Assembly (NCBI GenBank): GCA_017447005.1
Contig: JAFSOM010000353.1
Coordinates: 1-5,879 of the forward strand
Length of the DNA: 5,879 bases
Origin: Oscillibacter sp.
GTDB taxonomy: Bacteria > Bacillota > Clostridia > Oscillospirales > Oscillospiraceae
Direction: 5' to 3'
The notes under the pieces were generated by a model. It searched no databases. It worked only from the letters and a program-made list of their open reading frames with translations, and had not been told where the DNA came from. Numbering within the stretch: the stretch's first letter is position 1; each line of letters starts with the position of its first letter. The translations under genes and the position numbers were made by a program. This document shows positions 1-5,837 of the stretch, one piece after another.

Positions 1-140
1 CCTCCGTCTGTCTGATGTTCCCATCATAACAGACCGGGCCGTTTACTGGTACACTCCCTGTCTTTTTTTGGTACACTTTGTGGCGGAATTTGGTACAGTC
101 TATCTGTCCGTTTTTGGTACACTCTATATTACCACTTACA
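1..140. mobile_element. Probable terminal region of an IS21-like (or other multi-site-end) transposable element
   Basis: The recombinase homology on the right stops at about 140-143. From there, read leftwards, the sequence begins TGTAAGTGG and then carries four iterated GTGTACC motifs. A 5'-TG terminus with several internal repeats of a transposase site is known for IS21-family elements (IstA) and for Tn7-like ends (TnsB). Nothing between 1 and 140 reads as a recombinase. At the window edge the minus strand has GGAGG (positions 5 to 1), and a TATGAT hexamer lies at 28-23. This is the arrangement expected if a transposase gene starts just outside the window and reads leftwards. The element type is inferred from the end architecture only, since no transposase is visible; the terminus could equally be at 142 (TGTGTAAG). 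Confidence 0.5.
47..124 (+). repeat. Four iterated TGGTACACT motifs spaced 22, 22 and 24 bp
   Basis: TGGTACACTC at 47, TGGTACACTT at 69, TGGTACAGTC at 91 and TGGTACACTC at 115. The spacing is close to two helical turns, so all four sites face nearly the same side of the DNA. The copies form two larger related units: each pair is joined by a pyrimidine-rich spacer containing TGTC and a T-run before the second motif. This is typical of arrayed binding sites for one protein, most simply the transposase of the element whose end this is. Confidence 0.85.
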
Positions 141-209
141 CATGTCGGCAATCATCGTCTGAAAGCCGCTCCGCTCGAACGTCGTTCCGCTTACTCCATC
201 GTCCGAGCC
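141..209 (-). pseudogene. Fragment of a further serine recombinase, cut by a transposon end
   Basis: Read on the minus strand, codons from 209 to 141 give GSDDGVSGTTFERSGFQTM followed by IADM. This is the conserved DDG-SG-F-R-GFQ-M block that follows the first helix of large serine recombinase catalytic domains; compare VDDGFTGSNFDRPGFQSMM in the first gene of the operon. The Y-x-R-x-S strand and the following helix are missing upstream: frames between 351 and 209 give no such motif and run into stops. Downstream the homology ends abruptly after IADM, at the TGT terminus of a repeat-bearing sequence, where three stray codons lead to a TAA (129-131). So this is a gene truncated on both sides, not any part of the intact operon. 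The rest of the gene may lie on the far side of the element, left of the window. Confidence 0.8.
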
Positions 210-272
210 TGTCAAGCACGGACTAACACTATTTTGTAAATTTTTTGTGAACAATGTCGAAAGAGGGCTTTT

Positions 273-343
273 TGACGGGCTTTTTCGCTCATGGAGCCGC
301 TCCCGTCACAGCGTCCGGCAGTCTCCGCGTCTCCGCGACGCTG
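273..343. other. Two abutting stem-loops containing an exact 8-bp tandem repeat
   Basis: First dyad: TGACGGG (273-279) with CCCGTCA (302-308), enclosing a smaller GCTC-ATG-GAGC dyad (287-297). Second dyad: CAGCGTC (309-315) with GACGCTG (337-343). It can be extended by CGG/CCG past a one-base bulge and encloses TCTCCGCG twice in exact tandem (322-329, 330-337). The two structures touch without a spacer and lie 8 nt past the stop of the last operon gene. Neither is followed by a T-run on either strand, so a standard intrinsic terminator is unlikely. A 3' RNA structure or a protein or recombinase site are alternatives. Confidence 0.45.
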
Positions 344-350
344 GCGGGGC

Positions 351-761
351 TTATTGCGCCTTGACAGGGTATTGGATACGCATAAACACAAAGCCGCGCT
401 TTGGAAGCCATTCCTCGACCGTCATCTCAACCTTGTAACGCTCCAGCAGATTGACGCATTCGTCCATCCGGGCGTTGATTGTTTCCGCATCGACGGAAAG
501 CTCTGCGGAACGGGACTGAAAGCTGTAGTCCGCCATCAGAACAATATCCATCCGGTTATCGTTCGCGGCGTCAAGGAGACGCTTCATCATGCGGCATTTC
601 AGGATTTCCTGAACGGTCGCTCCGTCGCGCCCTGCGGAAACGCCCATAACTTCATACTGGTTCTTACGCATAAAGTCCAGAAGGTATTCCCGCTTCACGT
701 TTTCAAGACAGGCGTTGTCGCAGTCCATCCCGATATAGCCCCACGCCTTTTTGCGTTCCAC
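351..761 (-). CDS. Small protein resembling a serine-recombinase catalytic domain without its catalytic residues
   Basis: A 136-residue protein whose first 90 residues have the outline of a resolvase N-terminal domain: a GYI strand (8-10), a helix ending in EYLLDFMRKN (25-34), the YEV-GVS strand, a K-R-M-x-RLLDAAND helix (57-68) and the DIVL strand (72-75). The active site is gone. Y-x-R-x-S is Y9-I-G-M-D13 (Arg to Gly, nucleophilic Ser to Asp), and D-x-S-R-x-x-R reads DYSFQSR (first Arg lost, Arg84 kept). The DDG-SG loop is reduced to GRDG. There is no recombinase domain, zinc ribbon or coiled coil; residues 90-136 are a helix plus a short strand-like tail. Yet the frame is intact, with a GTG start 4 nt after the previous stop and AGGAGG 8 nt upstream, so it is probably made. 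It could be an accessory or directionality factor, a dominant regulator, or a decaying remnant. Function unknown; kinship to recombinases inferred from motif layout. Confidence 0.85.
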   Translation of the reverse strand: MERKKAWGYIGMDCDNACLENVKREYLLDFMRKNQYEVMGVSAGRDGATVQEILKCRMMKRLLDAANDNRMDIVLMADYSFQSRSAELSVDAETINARMDECVNLLERYKVEMTVEEWLPKRGFVFMRIQYPVKAQ

Positions 762-765
762 TCAC

Positions 766-2376
766 TTATCCTCCTGTCAGCGAAAGGGCCAGCCGCTCAT
801 AATCGTCCGCAAACTTCCAGACAATCTCGACGCGTTTATCGGGATAAATCTTGATTCTGTCCAGAAGTTCCGTCATGGCCTCCCGCGTGATTTCCTCAAT
901 GTCGGCGTATTTCTTGAAGCCGTCCACAAAGCGGTTGCGTAAAGCGCCGTCCTGACCGGCGTTGTCCAGTTCCGCTTGCAAGGCGGCGATTTCGGAAGAA
1001 ACGCGCTCCATTTCCTTTGCGGCGGCGGCTTTCGCCGCCGCGTATTCCGCTTTCGTAATTTCGCCCTCAATCAAGGACTCATACAGGCGGTCCGCGTTCC
1101 CTTCCAGTTTGACATATGTTTCCTTTAACGCGGAAAGAGCGCGGAGCGTTTCGGCGGCGTCTTTCCGTTTCGTCTCATGCCGTGAAATCCAGAGCCGTTC
1201 CATATCGACCGCAGTCCGCGCCTCCATAAGAAGCGCCTGATGAACCAGAGCGGTCAAATCGCTTTCCAGCGTTTTCTCAGCGGGACAGTCGTAAGCGTCA
1301 GTAATTTTGCGCGTTTCGCAACAGTAATAGGGCTTGCTGACATTTCCCCGGCGCATTGCGCGTCCGCAGACGCCGCAGAACACCTTGCCCGCAAACGGTC
1401 TTTCAGACGCCTTGTCAGCGGCGCACGGCGCCGGCGCGGAGCGGGGCTTGCGGACGCGGTTAAACTCCTCCTGACTGACAATCGCCTCGTGCGTGTTCTC
1501 CACGACAATCCAGTCCTCTCTGTCAACCCTCACATGGCGGCGGCTTGCCGCCTCTGAGGGTTTCAGGCGTCCGAAAACGCTCTTGCCGAGGTAGGTTTCA
1601 TCGTGCAGAATCTTGTAAATCGTGGAGGTTCCCCAAACGCACTCCTTTTCATTCACGCAGGGCCAGACAGTCCGGGAACATCCCGACGCTTTTTTATACA
1701 GCCGGGGCGTCAGGATTTTGCGTAAATTCAATTCGCGGGCGATTTCCGGCGCGTTCTTTCCGTCTCCCGCCATGCGGAATATCATACGGACAACTTCGGC
1801 GGCTTCCGGGTCAATCAAAAGCCGGTGGTGATTTTCCGGGTCTTTGACGTATCCGTAAGGGGCGAACGGAGCGATAAAGTCTCCGCGCCCCGCCCGGAAC
1901 GCCCGCGCCTTGCGCGTCGTGCGGGAAAGAGATTTGCTGTACAGGTCATACATAAGCGTCCTGAACGCGGCGTCGAGGCTGTCGGTCTCCATCGGGTTCG
2001 CGCTGTCAAGGCCGTCGTTCACGGAGATGAAACGGACGCCAAGGAAAGGAAAGATACGGGAAATGTAATTCCCTACTTCCTGATAGTTCCGTCCAAAGCG
2101 AGAGATGTCCTTGACGATAACGCACTGGATGTCTCCACGGCGCACCCGTTCCAGCAAATCCTGAACGCCGGGACGCTCAAAATTGCGTCCGCTCCATCCG
2201 TCATCGACAAATTCCAGAATGTTCGCCCCGGCAAAATCGGAAACGCCGCCGATAAAGGCGTCCAGAAGATTCCGCTGGTTTCCGATACTGTTGGATTCCG
2301 CTTTCCCCGACGTTTTCAAGTCTCCGTCCTCAGAGGAAAGCCGCAGATACTTCGCAATCGTGAATGTAGCGTTCAT
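766..2376 (-). CDS. Large serine recombinase (third gene)
   Basis: A 536-residue large serine recombinase. Order of parts: catalytic domain about 5-155 with YLRLS (Arg12, nucleophile Ser14), VDDGWSGRNFERPG (57-70) and DISRFGR (90-96, Arg93 and Arg96); recombinase domain about 163-310 with APYGY (172-176); zinc ribbon Cys334, Cys337, Cys352 or Cys353, and Cys364; coiled coil about 390-470 with an alanine-lysine-rich stretch; C-terminal tail. Within the recombinase domain, residues 230-248 carry three extra cysteines (233, 240, 246) not seen at the matching place in the two paralogues. The ATG overlaps the upstream TGA (ATGA), with GGAGGAGG about 10 nt upstream inside the preceding gene, which points to translational coupling. 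The stop is 4 nt before the GTG of the next small gene. All catalytic residues are intact. Family certain; attachment sites and division of labour among the three enzymes unknown. Confidence 0.96.
   Translation of the reverse strand: MNATFTIAKYLRLSSEDGDLKTSGKAESNSIGNQRNLLDAFIGGVSDFAGANILEFVDDGWSGRNFERPGVQDLLERVRRGDIQCVIVKDISRFGRNYQEVGNYISRIFPFLGVRFISVNDGLDSANPMETDSLDAAFRTLMYDLYSKSLSRTTRKARAFRAGRGDFIAPFAPYGYVKDPENHHRLLIDPEAAEVVRMIFRMAGDGKNAPEIARELNLRKILTPRLYKKASGCSRTVWPCVNEKECVWGTSTIYKILHDETYLGKSVFGRLKPSEAASRRHVRVDREDWIVVENTHEAIVSQEEFNRVRKPRSAPAPCAADKASERPFAGKVFCGVCGRAMRRGNVSKPYYCCETRKITDAYDCPAEKTLESDLTALVHQALLMEARTAVDMERLWISRHETKRKDAAETLRALSALKETYVKLEGNADRLYESLIEGEITKAEYAAAKAAAAKEMERVSSEIAALQAELDNAGQDGALRNRFVDGFKKYADIEEITREAMTELLDRIKIYPDKRVEIVWKFADDYERLALSLTGG
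770..775 (-). promoter_or_regulatory. Strong ribosome binding site of the GTG-started small gene
   Basis: AGGAGG on the minus strand overlaps the last codons of the third recombinase and lies 8 nt before GTG at 761. A consensus site in front of a non-ATG start supports the small frame being translated and coupled to the gene before it. Confidence 0.75.
1018..1042. repeat. GC-only hairpin inside the coiled-coil region of the third recombinase
   Basis: GCGGCGGCG (1019-1027) pairs with CGCCGCCGC (1033-1041) around a 5-nt loop. It encodes the alanine-rich part of the coiled coil, so repeated GCC/GCG codons explain it most simply. Confidence 0.5.
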
Positions 2377-4070
2377 ACCGGCTTCGCCTCCTCCTGTTCC
2401 AAACGTCGAATCAGCGCGTCCCGCTCCTCCCGGAAGCGTAAAGTGACCGTGATATGGTTTTCCGCGTCAATCTCCACGCGCTCCACCAGTTCACGCGCCA
2501 TTTCCGCTGTCAGTTCCTGACCGCTCTGAAAAGCGCTGAAAGAGTCCATCCACGGGTTTTTCGCGGTTTGCCGCCGCTCCTCTCCGCGCCGCTTTTCAAC
2601 GGCGTCCAGACGCGTTTGAGCGGCCTCCATGTCCTTCCGGTAACGCTCCCGCATGGACATATACTCCCGTTCGGAGATAAGGCGGTCAACGTAACTCTGG
2701 TACAGGCTTTCGTAAAGCCGTGGCGCCCGGTCAAGGGCTTTCCGCGCTTCGATTGTTTCGGCGTCCAGTTCCCGCTCACGCTTTGCCGCCGTCCCGGAAC
2801 GTCCGCGCCGCCTGACCTGTTGCGCCACGCTTTCGGATTGGGCAATCTCAATCCGCAGGGCGTTCCGGATTTCCTCTTTCACGACGGATTCCCGGACGTA
2901 TTTCTTTGGACAGTCTTTCGGATTGCGCGAGTGGGTTCGGCAGGTAAAGACGTAGTAAAGGTTGGCTCCATGGTTGGTCGTTTTGTGGCGTTCCATGGAA
3001 AGTCCGCAGTCGGCGCAGTAGACCAGACCTTTCAGAATATTGGGCGTCGTTCCCATTTCGTCATAGCGTCCAAGGCGCGATTTGTATTCGTTCGCCGCTT
3101 TCTCCGCTATTTCCTGCGCTTTCTGGAACGTATCCTCATCAATCAGCGCCTCATGCGTGTTTTTGACGATTATCCATTCGCTCTGGGGAACAACCCGCTG
3201 TTTTTGCCCTTCGCGGAAAGCGGAGCGCTTGCGTCCCTGAACTATATTTCCAATATAGACTTCGCTTGACAGGATTTTCTTGACGGTCGTTATCGTCCAG
3301 TCGCCATGCGCGAAACGCTCCGCTGTGACGACGCCTTTCTGATACAGGTAGCGCATGGGAGAGGGAACGTCCAGTTCGTTCAGGCGGCGGGCGATTCGCG
3401 TATAGCTCATCCCCGCAAGCCGCCACTGGAACATATCCCGCACAACGGGAGCGGTTTCCGGGTCCGGCTCAATCCGGTGGGAATCGTCCGCGCATTTGCG
3501 GTAGCCGTATGCCGCCCAATCCCCGATAAACTCTCCACGCTGTTGCTTCAACGCCAGCGCGGGACAGACTTTTCGGGAGATGTCCTTGCTGTAGGCGTCG
3601 TTCAGGATATTTTTCAGATAAACGACATATCCGTCGCCGGTACGCTCGGCGGTCAGCGTGTCGAAATTGTCCTGAACCGCAACGAAGCGGACGCCCATGA
3701 ACGGGAAAATCTTATCCAGATAGTTTCCGGCTTCCAGATAATTGCGTCCGAAACGGGAAAGGTCTTTCACCACAACGCAGTCAAGTTTGCCGCGCTTCAC
3801 GTCCTCCATCATGCGCTCAAATTCCGGACGTTTGAAATTCGTTCCGCTCCATCCGTTGTCGGAATACAGTCCGGCAAACTCCATGTCCGGCTGGGATTCG
3901 ATATATTCCCGGATGAGCTTGTTCTGCGCGTCAATCGTATCCGCGCCCGGTTTTCCGCTGTCGCGCCCGGACAACCGGCAGTAGCCGCCCGCCTTGTAAA
4001 TCCGGCGTTCCGGCTGAATGGGGGTCGAAACCGGCAGGAGCGGATTCATTTTTCTGCTTTTCCGCGCCAT
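2373..4070 (-). CDS. Large serine recombinase (second gene)
   Basis: A 565-residue large serine recombinase, paralogous to both neighbours. Order of parts: a basic and proline-rich N-terminal extension (1-25), longer than in the neighbours; catalytic domain about 27-170 with YCRLS (Arg32, nucleophile Ser34), the DNGWSGTNFKRPEF block (71-84) and DLSRFGR (103-109, Arg106 and Arg109); recombinase domain about 180-320 with AAYGY in place of the usual P-x-GY; zinc ribbon Cys352, Cys355, Cys377, Cys387; a long charged coiled coil about 425-500 rich in Arg and Glu. The reading frame is open further upstream to 4199, but the ATG at 4070 is preferred. It begins 1 nt after the upstream stop (TGA-G-ATG), has AGGGGG 9 nt upstream, and leaves a normal N-terminus. 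The end overlaps the next gene by ATGA. No broken motif is seen, so it is probably active. Its likely role is element excision and integration together with its neighbours (inference). Confidence 0.95.
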   Translation of the reverse strand: MARKSRKMNPLLPVSTPIQPERRIYKAGGYCRLSGRDSGKPGADTIDAQNKLIREYIESQPDMEFAGLYSDNGWSGTNFKRPEFERMMEDVKRGKLDCVVVKDLSRFGRNYLEAGNYLDKIFPFMGVRFVAVQDNFDTLTAERTGDGYVVYLKNILNDAYSKDISRKVCPALALKQQRGEFIGDWAAYGYRKCADDSHRIEPDPETAPVVRDMFQWRLAGMSYTRIARRLNELDVPSPMRYLYQKGVVTAERFAHGDWTITTVKKILSSEVYIGNIVQGRKRSAFREGQKQRVVPQSEWIIVKNTHEALIDEDTFQKAQEIAEKAANEYKSRLGRYDEMGTTPNILKGLVYCADCGLSMERHKTTNHGANLYYVFTCRTHSRNPKDCPKKYVRESVVKEEIRNALRIEIAQSESVAQQVRRRGRSGTAAKRERELDAETIEARKALDRAPRLYESLYQSYVDRLISEREYMSMRERYRKDMEAAQTRLDAVEKRRGEERRQTAKNPWMDSFSAFQSGQELTAEMARELVERVEIDAENHITVTLRFREERDALIRRLEQEEAKPV

Positions 4071-4071
4071 C

Positions 4072-5727
4072 TCAGAACGCCCCCTTTTCAGTACGGTCAG
4101 TCCCGTCAGCGGGAACGGATTCCAAAAGCCGGCGAAATTCATCGTCCCAGTTAAAGACGATTTCCACCGTCCGGTCGCGGGAAACCCAGATACGGTCAAT
4201 CAGCGTGATGACGATAGCGCGGTCAAGGGAGGTGAAGTTCAGGTTCTCGCGGAAGCGCTCCATCCATGCGCGTCCTTCCGTGTCGTTGGTCAGTTCCTTT
4301 GACATTTCCGCTTGAATGGCCTCCGCCTGTTTCTCCGCTTCCTCCCGGCGTTCGGCGTATTTCTTTTTGAACTTTTTGTACTCGCTCCGGTCGATAATGC
4401 CGTCCGTGAGGCTTTCATAGAGGGAGTTCAGGTACTTCTGCTGACGTTCGATTTCGTCCCGCTTTTCGTCCAGTTCCGTCCGCAGTTTCCGCATTTTAGC
4501 TTCATGAATCCGGTCGATGTCGGTCATCTCCAGAAGGTCGGCGACTTCCACGACCGTCTGAATCCGCGCCTGAAGGGCTTGCAGGACAATGCCTTCCAAT
4601 ACGGTGTCCCGGATATTGTGGGAGGAACAGGTTTTCGCGCTCTTATGCGCGGAACAGACGTAGTAAACGAACTTTTTTCTGCCGGAAGGGACGGTTTTCC
4701 GCACCATGGGAGCGCCGCACTCGCGGCAGCGCAACACGCCGCCGAATATATCCACGGGGCGACCGGCGACGCTCGTCCGGGTGTCCATGGACAGCGCCTT
4801 TTGGACAATTTCAAAGTCCAGACGGTCGATAATCGCCTCATGGCAGTTCTCGACAATCGCCCATTCCTCGCGGGGCTTTTGGATAATCCGCTTGACCTTA
4901 TAGCTGGGCGTGGTGACGCGTCCCTGTTCCAGCGTCCCGATATAGACGGGATTTTGCAGGATACGAAGTACCATTGTAGCGCCCCATACGGATTCCTTTT
5001 TCGTGCGGAAAGGCGTGTCATAGCGCACTCCCCGGCTTTTCTTGTAATCCATCGGAGTGGGGACGCCTTTTTCGTTCAGTGCGTCGGCGATGTCGCCAAT
5101 GCCAAGTCCCTGAATTTTCCAGCGGAAGATGTCGCGCACCACGCCGGAGGCGAAATCGTCCGCTACCAGCTTATGACGGTTATCCGGGCTTTTCATATAT
5201 CCGAATGGCGCGGAGGAGCCGATAAAATCGCTCCGGTCGCGCTTAACCGCAAACAGACTGCGCACTTTTACGGACGTGTCCCGGCAGTAAGCCTCGTTCA
5301 GCATATTCCGAAAGGGCAGGATAATCTCATCCGATTCGGGATTCCGGTGGAGGCTGTCATAATGGTCGTTGATGGCGATGAAGCGGACGCCGAAGAAGGG
5401 AAAGATATTCTCAATGTACTTTCCCGCGTCCAGATGCTCCCGCCCGAAACGGGAGAGGTCTTTCACCACAATGCAGTTAATCCGGCCCGCCTTGACATCC
5501 TCCATCATCGACTGAAAGCCGGGACGGTCGAAATTGGAGCCGGTAAAGCCGTCGTCCACCTTCATGCCGCGCTCCCGGAGGTCGGGATGGCGCGACAAAT
5601 AGTCACGAATCAGATCTTTCTGCCCCGTGACGCTGTTGCTTTCTTCCTTGTCGCCGTCCTCGCGGGACAGGCGCACGTAGCCGCAGACGTTCCATACCCG
5701 TTCCGTCTGTTGCAAGGAGTTCGCCAT
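4072..5727 (-). CDS. Large serine recombinase (first gene of the recombinase operon)
   Basis: A 551-residue site-specific DNA recombinase of the large serine class. Such enzymes cut both DNA strands at two sites through a serine-phosphate link, rotate and rejoin, to integrate or excise mobile elements. Visible in order: resolvase-type catalytic domain about 10-155 with YVRLS (Arg19, nucleophile Ser21), the VDDGFTGSNFDRPGF block (57-71) and DLSRFGR (90-96, Arg93 and Arg96); DNA-binding recombinase domain about 165-310 with APFGY; zinc ribbon with Cys334, Cys337, Cys358 and Cys367; charged coiled coil about 405-475; C-terminal tail. All key catalytic residues are present and the length fits TndX-like proteins, so it looks active. 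The ATG at 5727 is chosen because AGGGGAG lies 7 nt upstream. An in-frame TTG at 5778 would add 17 residues but has no comparable site and falls inside a leader hairpin. The stop is 1 nt before the next start. Family certain; exact element type inferred. Confidence 0.96.
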   Translation of the reverse strand: MANSLQQTERVWNVCGYVRLSREDGDKEESNSVTGQKDLIRDYLSRHPDLRERGMKVDDGFTGSNFDRPGFQSMMEDVKAGRINCIVVKDLSRFGREHLDAGKYIENIFPFFGVRFIAINDHYDSLHRNPESDEIILPFRNMLNEAYCRDTSVKVRSLFAVKRDRSDFIGSSAPFGYMKSPDNRHKLVADDFASGVVRDIFRWKIQGLGIGDIADALNEKGVPTPMDYKKSRGVRYDTPFRTKKESVWGATMVLRILQNPVYIGTLEQGRVTTPSYKVKRIIQKPREEWAIVENCHEAIIDRLDFEIVQKALSMDTRTSVAGRPVDIFGGVLRCRECGAPMVRKTVPSGRKKFVYYVCSAHKSAKTCSSHNIRDTVLEGIVLQALQARIQTVVEVADLLEMTDIDRIHEAKMRKLRTELDEKRDEIERQQKYLNSLYESLTDGIIDRSEYKKFKKKYAERREEAEKQAEAIQAEMSKELTNDTEGRAWMERFRENLNFTSLDRAIVITLIDRIWVSRDRTVEIVFNWDDEFRRLLESVPADGTDRTEKGAF

Positions 5728-5734
5728 GATAAAT

Positions 5735-5740
5735 CTCCCC
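5735..5740 (-). promoter_or_regulatory. Ribosome binding site deciding the start of the first recombinase
   Basis: GGGGAG on the minus strand lies 7 nt before the ATG at 5727. Its quality and spacing favour this start over the upstream in-frame TTG at 5778. Confidence 0.8.
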
Positions 5741-5742
5741 TT

Positions 5743-5779
5743 ATCGTCAAAGTCACAGGCGGCAAACCCCTTTGACAAT
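5743..5779 (-). promoter_or_regulatory. Leader hairpin abutting the ribosome binding site of the first gene
   Basis: In the minus-strand transcript ATTGTCAAAG (5779-5770) pairs with CTTTGACGAT (5752-5743): ten pairs with one G-U and a 17-nt loop. The stem ends directly at AAGGGGAG (5742-5735), so it could modulate ribosome access. It also buries the alternative TTG start at 5778. There is no U-run after it, so it is not a terminator. Confidence 0.4.
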
Positions 5780-5788
5780 TCGGAGCGA

Positions 5789-5836
5789 CGTTTTGTCCTA
5801 ACGCCTTTATCTTAGCACAACGATGGTCGTTTGTCC
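5789..5836. repeat. Direct repeat CGTTT(T)GTCC flanking the -10 region
   Basis: CGTTTTGTCC at 5789-5798 and CGTTTGTCC at 5828-5836 differ by one T. The second overlaps the -35 hexamer and the first lies just past the predicted transcription start. They could be paired regulator or recombinase contact sites. Short, so chance is not excluded. Confidence 0.3.
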
Positions 5837-5837
5837 A
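5809..5837 (-). promoter_or_regulatory. Sigma-A-type promoter of the recombinase operon
   Basis: On the minus strand TGGACA (5837-5832), a 17-nt spacer and TAAGAT (5814-5809), preceded by TGC, which makes an extended -10. Predicted transcription start is near 5802, giving a leader of about 75 nt before the ATG at 5727. No further promoter of this quality was seen between the genes, which are too tightly packed for one. Confidence 0.6.
5819..5831. promoter_or_regulatory. Candidate operator: dyad in the promoter spacer
   Basis: On the minus strand AACGA-CCA-TCGTT is a perfect 5-3-5 inverted repeat lying wholly between the -35 and -10 hexamers. A repressor bound there would block RNA polymerase. 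The dyad is short, so chance is possible. Confidence 0.3.

Noticed and set aside
261..290. Intrinsic terminator suggested by GGGCTTTTT occurring twice on the plus strand
   Set aside because: The two copies are a direct, not an inverted, repeat. No GC-rich stem precedes either T-run, and the direction is opposite to the operon.
1421..1445. GGCGCC-rich palindromic stretch inside the third recombinase
   Set aside because: It encodes an alanine-proline linker before the zinc ribbon; GC-rich codons explain it.
4071..4199. N-terminal extension of the second recombinase to 4199
   Set aside because: It would overlap the end of the upstream gene by over 120 nt. The ATG at 4070 follows the upstream stop directly and has a ribosome binding site.
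4312..5775. Long open frame of 487 codons on the plus strand, and similar plus-strand frames at 3306-4154 and 2454-3269
   Set aside because: They are antisense to clear serine recombinases. Their sequences show no domain and arise from the GC-biased codon use of the opposite strand.
5728..5778. N-terminal extension of the first recombinase from TTG at 5778
   Set aside because: The start has no good ribosome binding site and lies in a stem; the ATG at 5727 has an ideally spaced GGGGAG.
5772..5800. Plus-strand TTGACA as a promoter -35 box
   Set aside because: No acceptable -10 hexamer lies 16-18 nt downstream, and no plus-strand gene follows.
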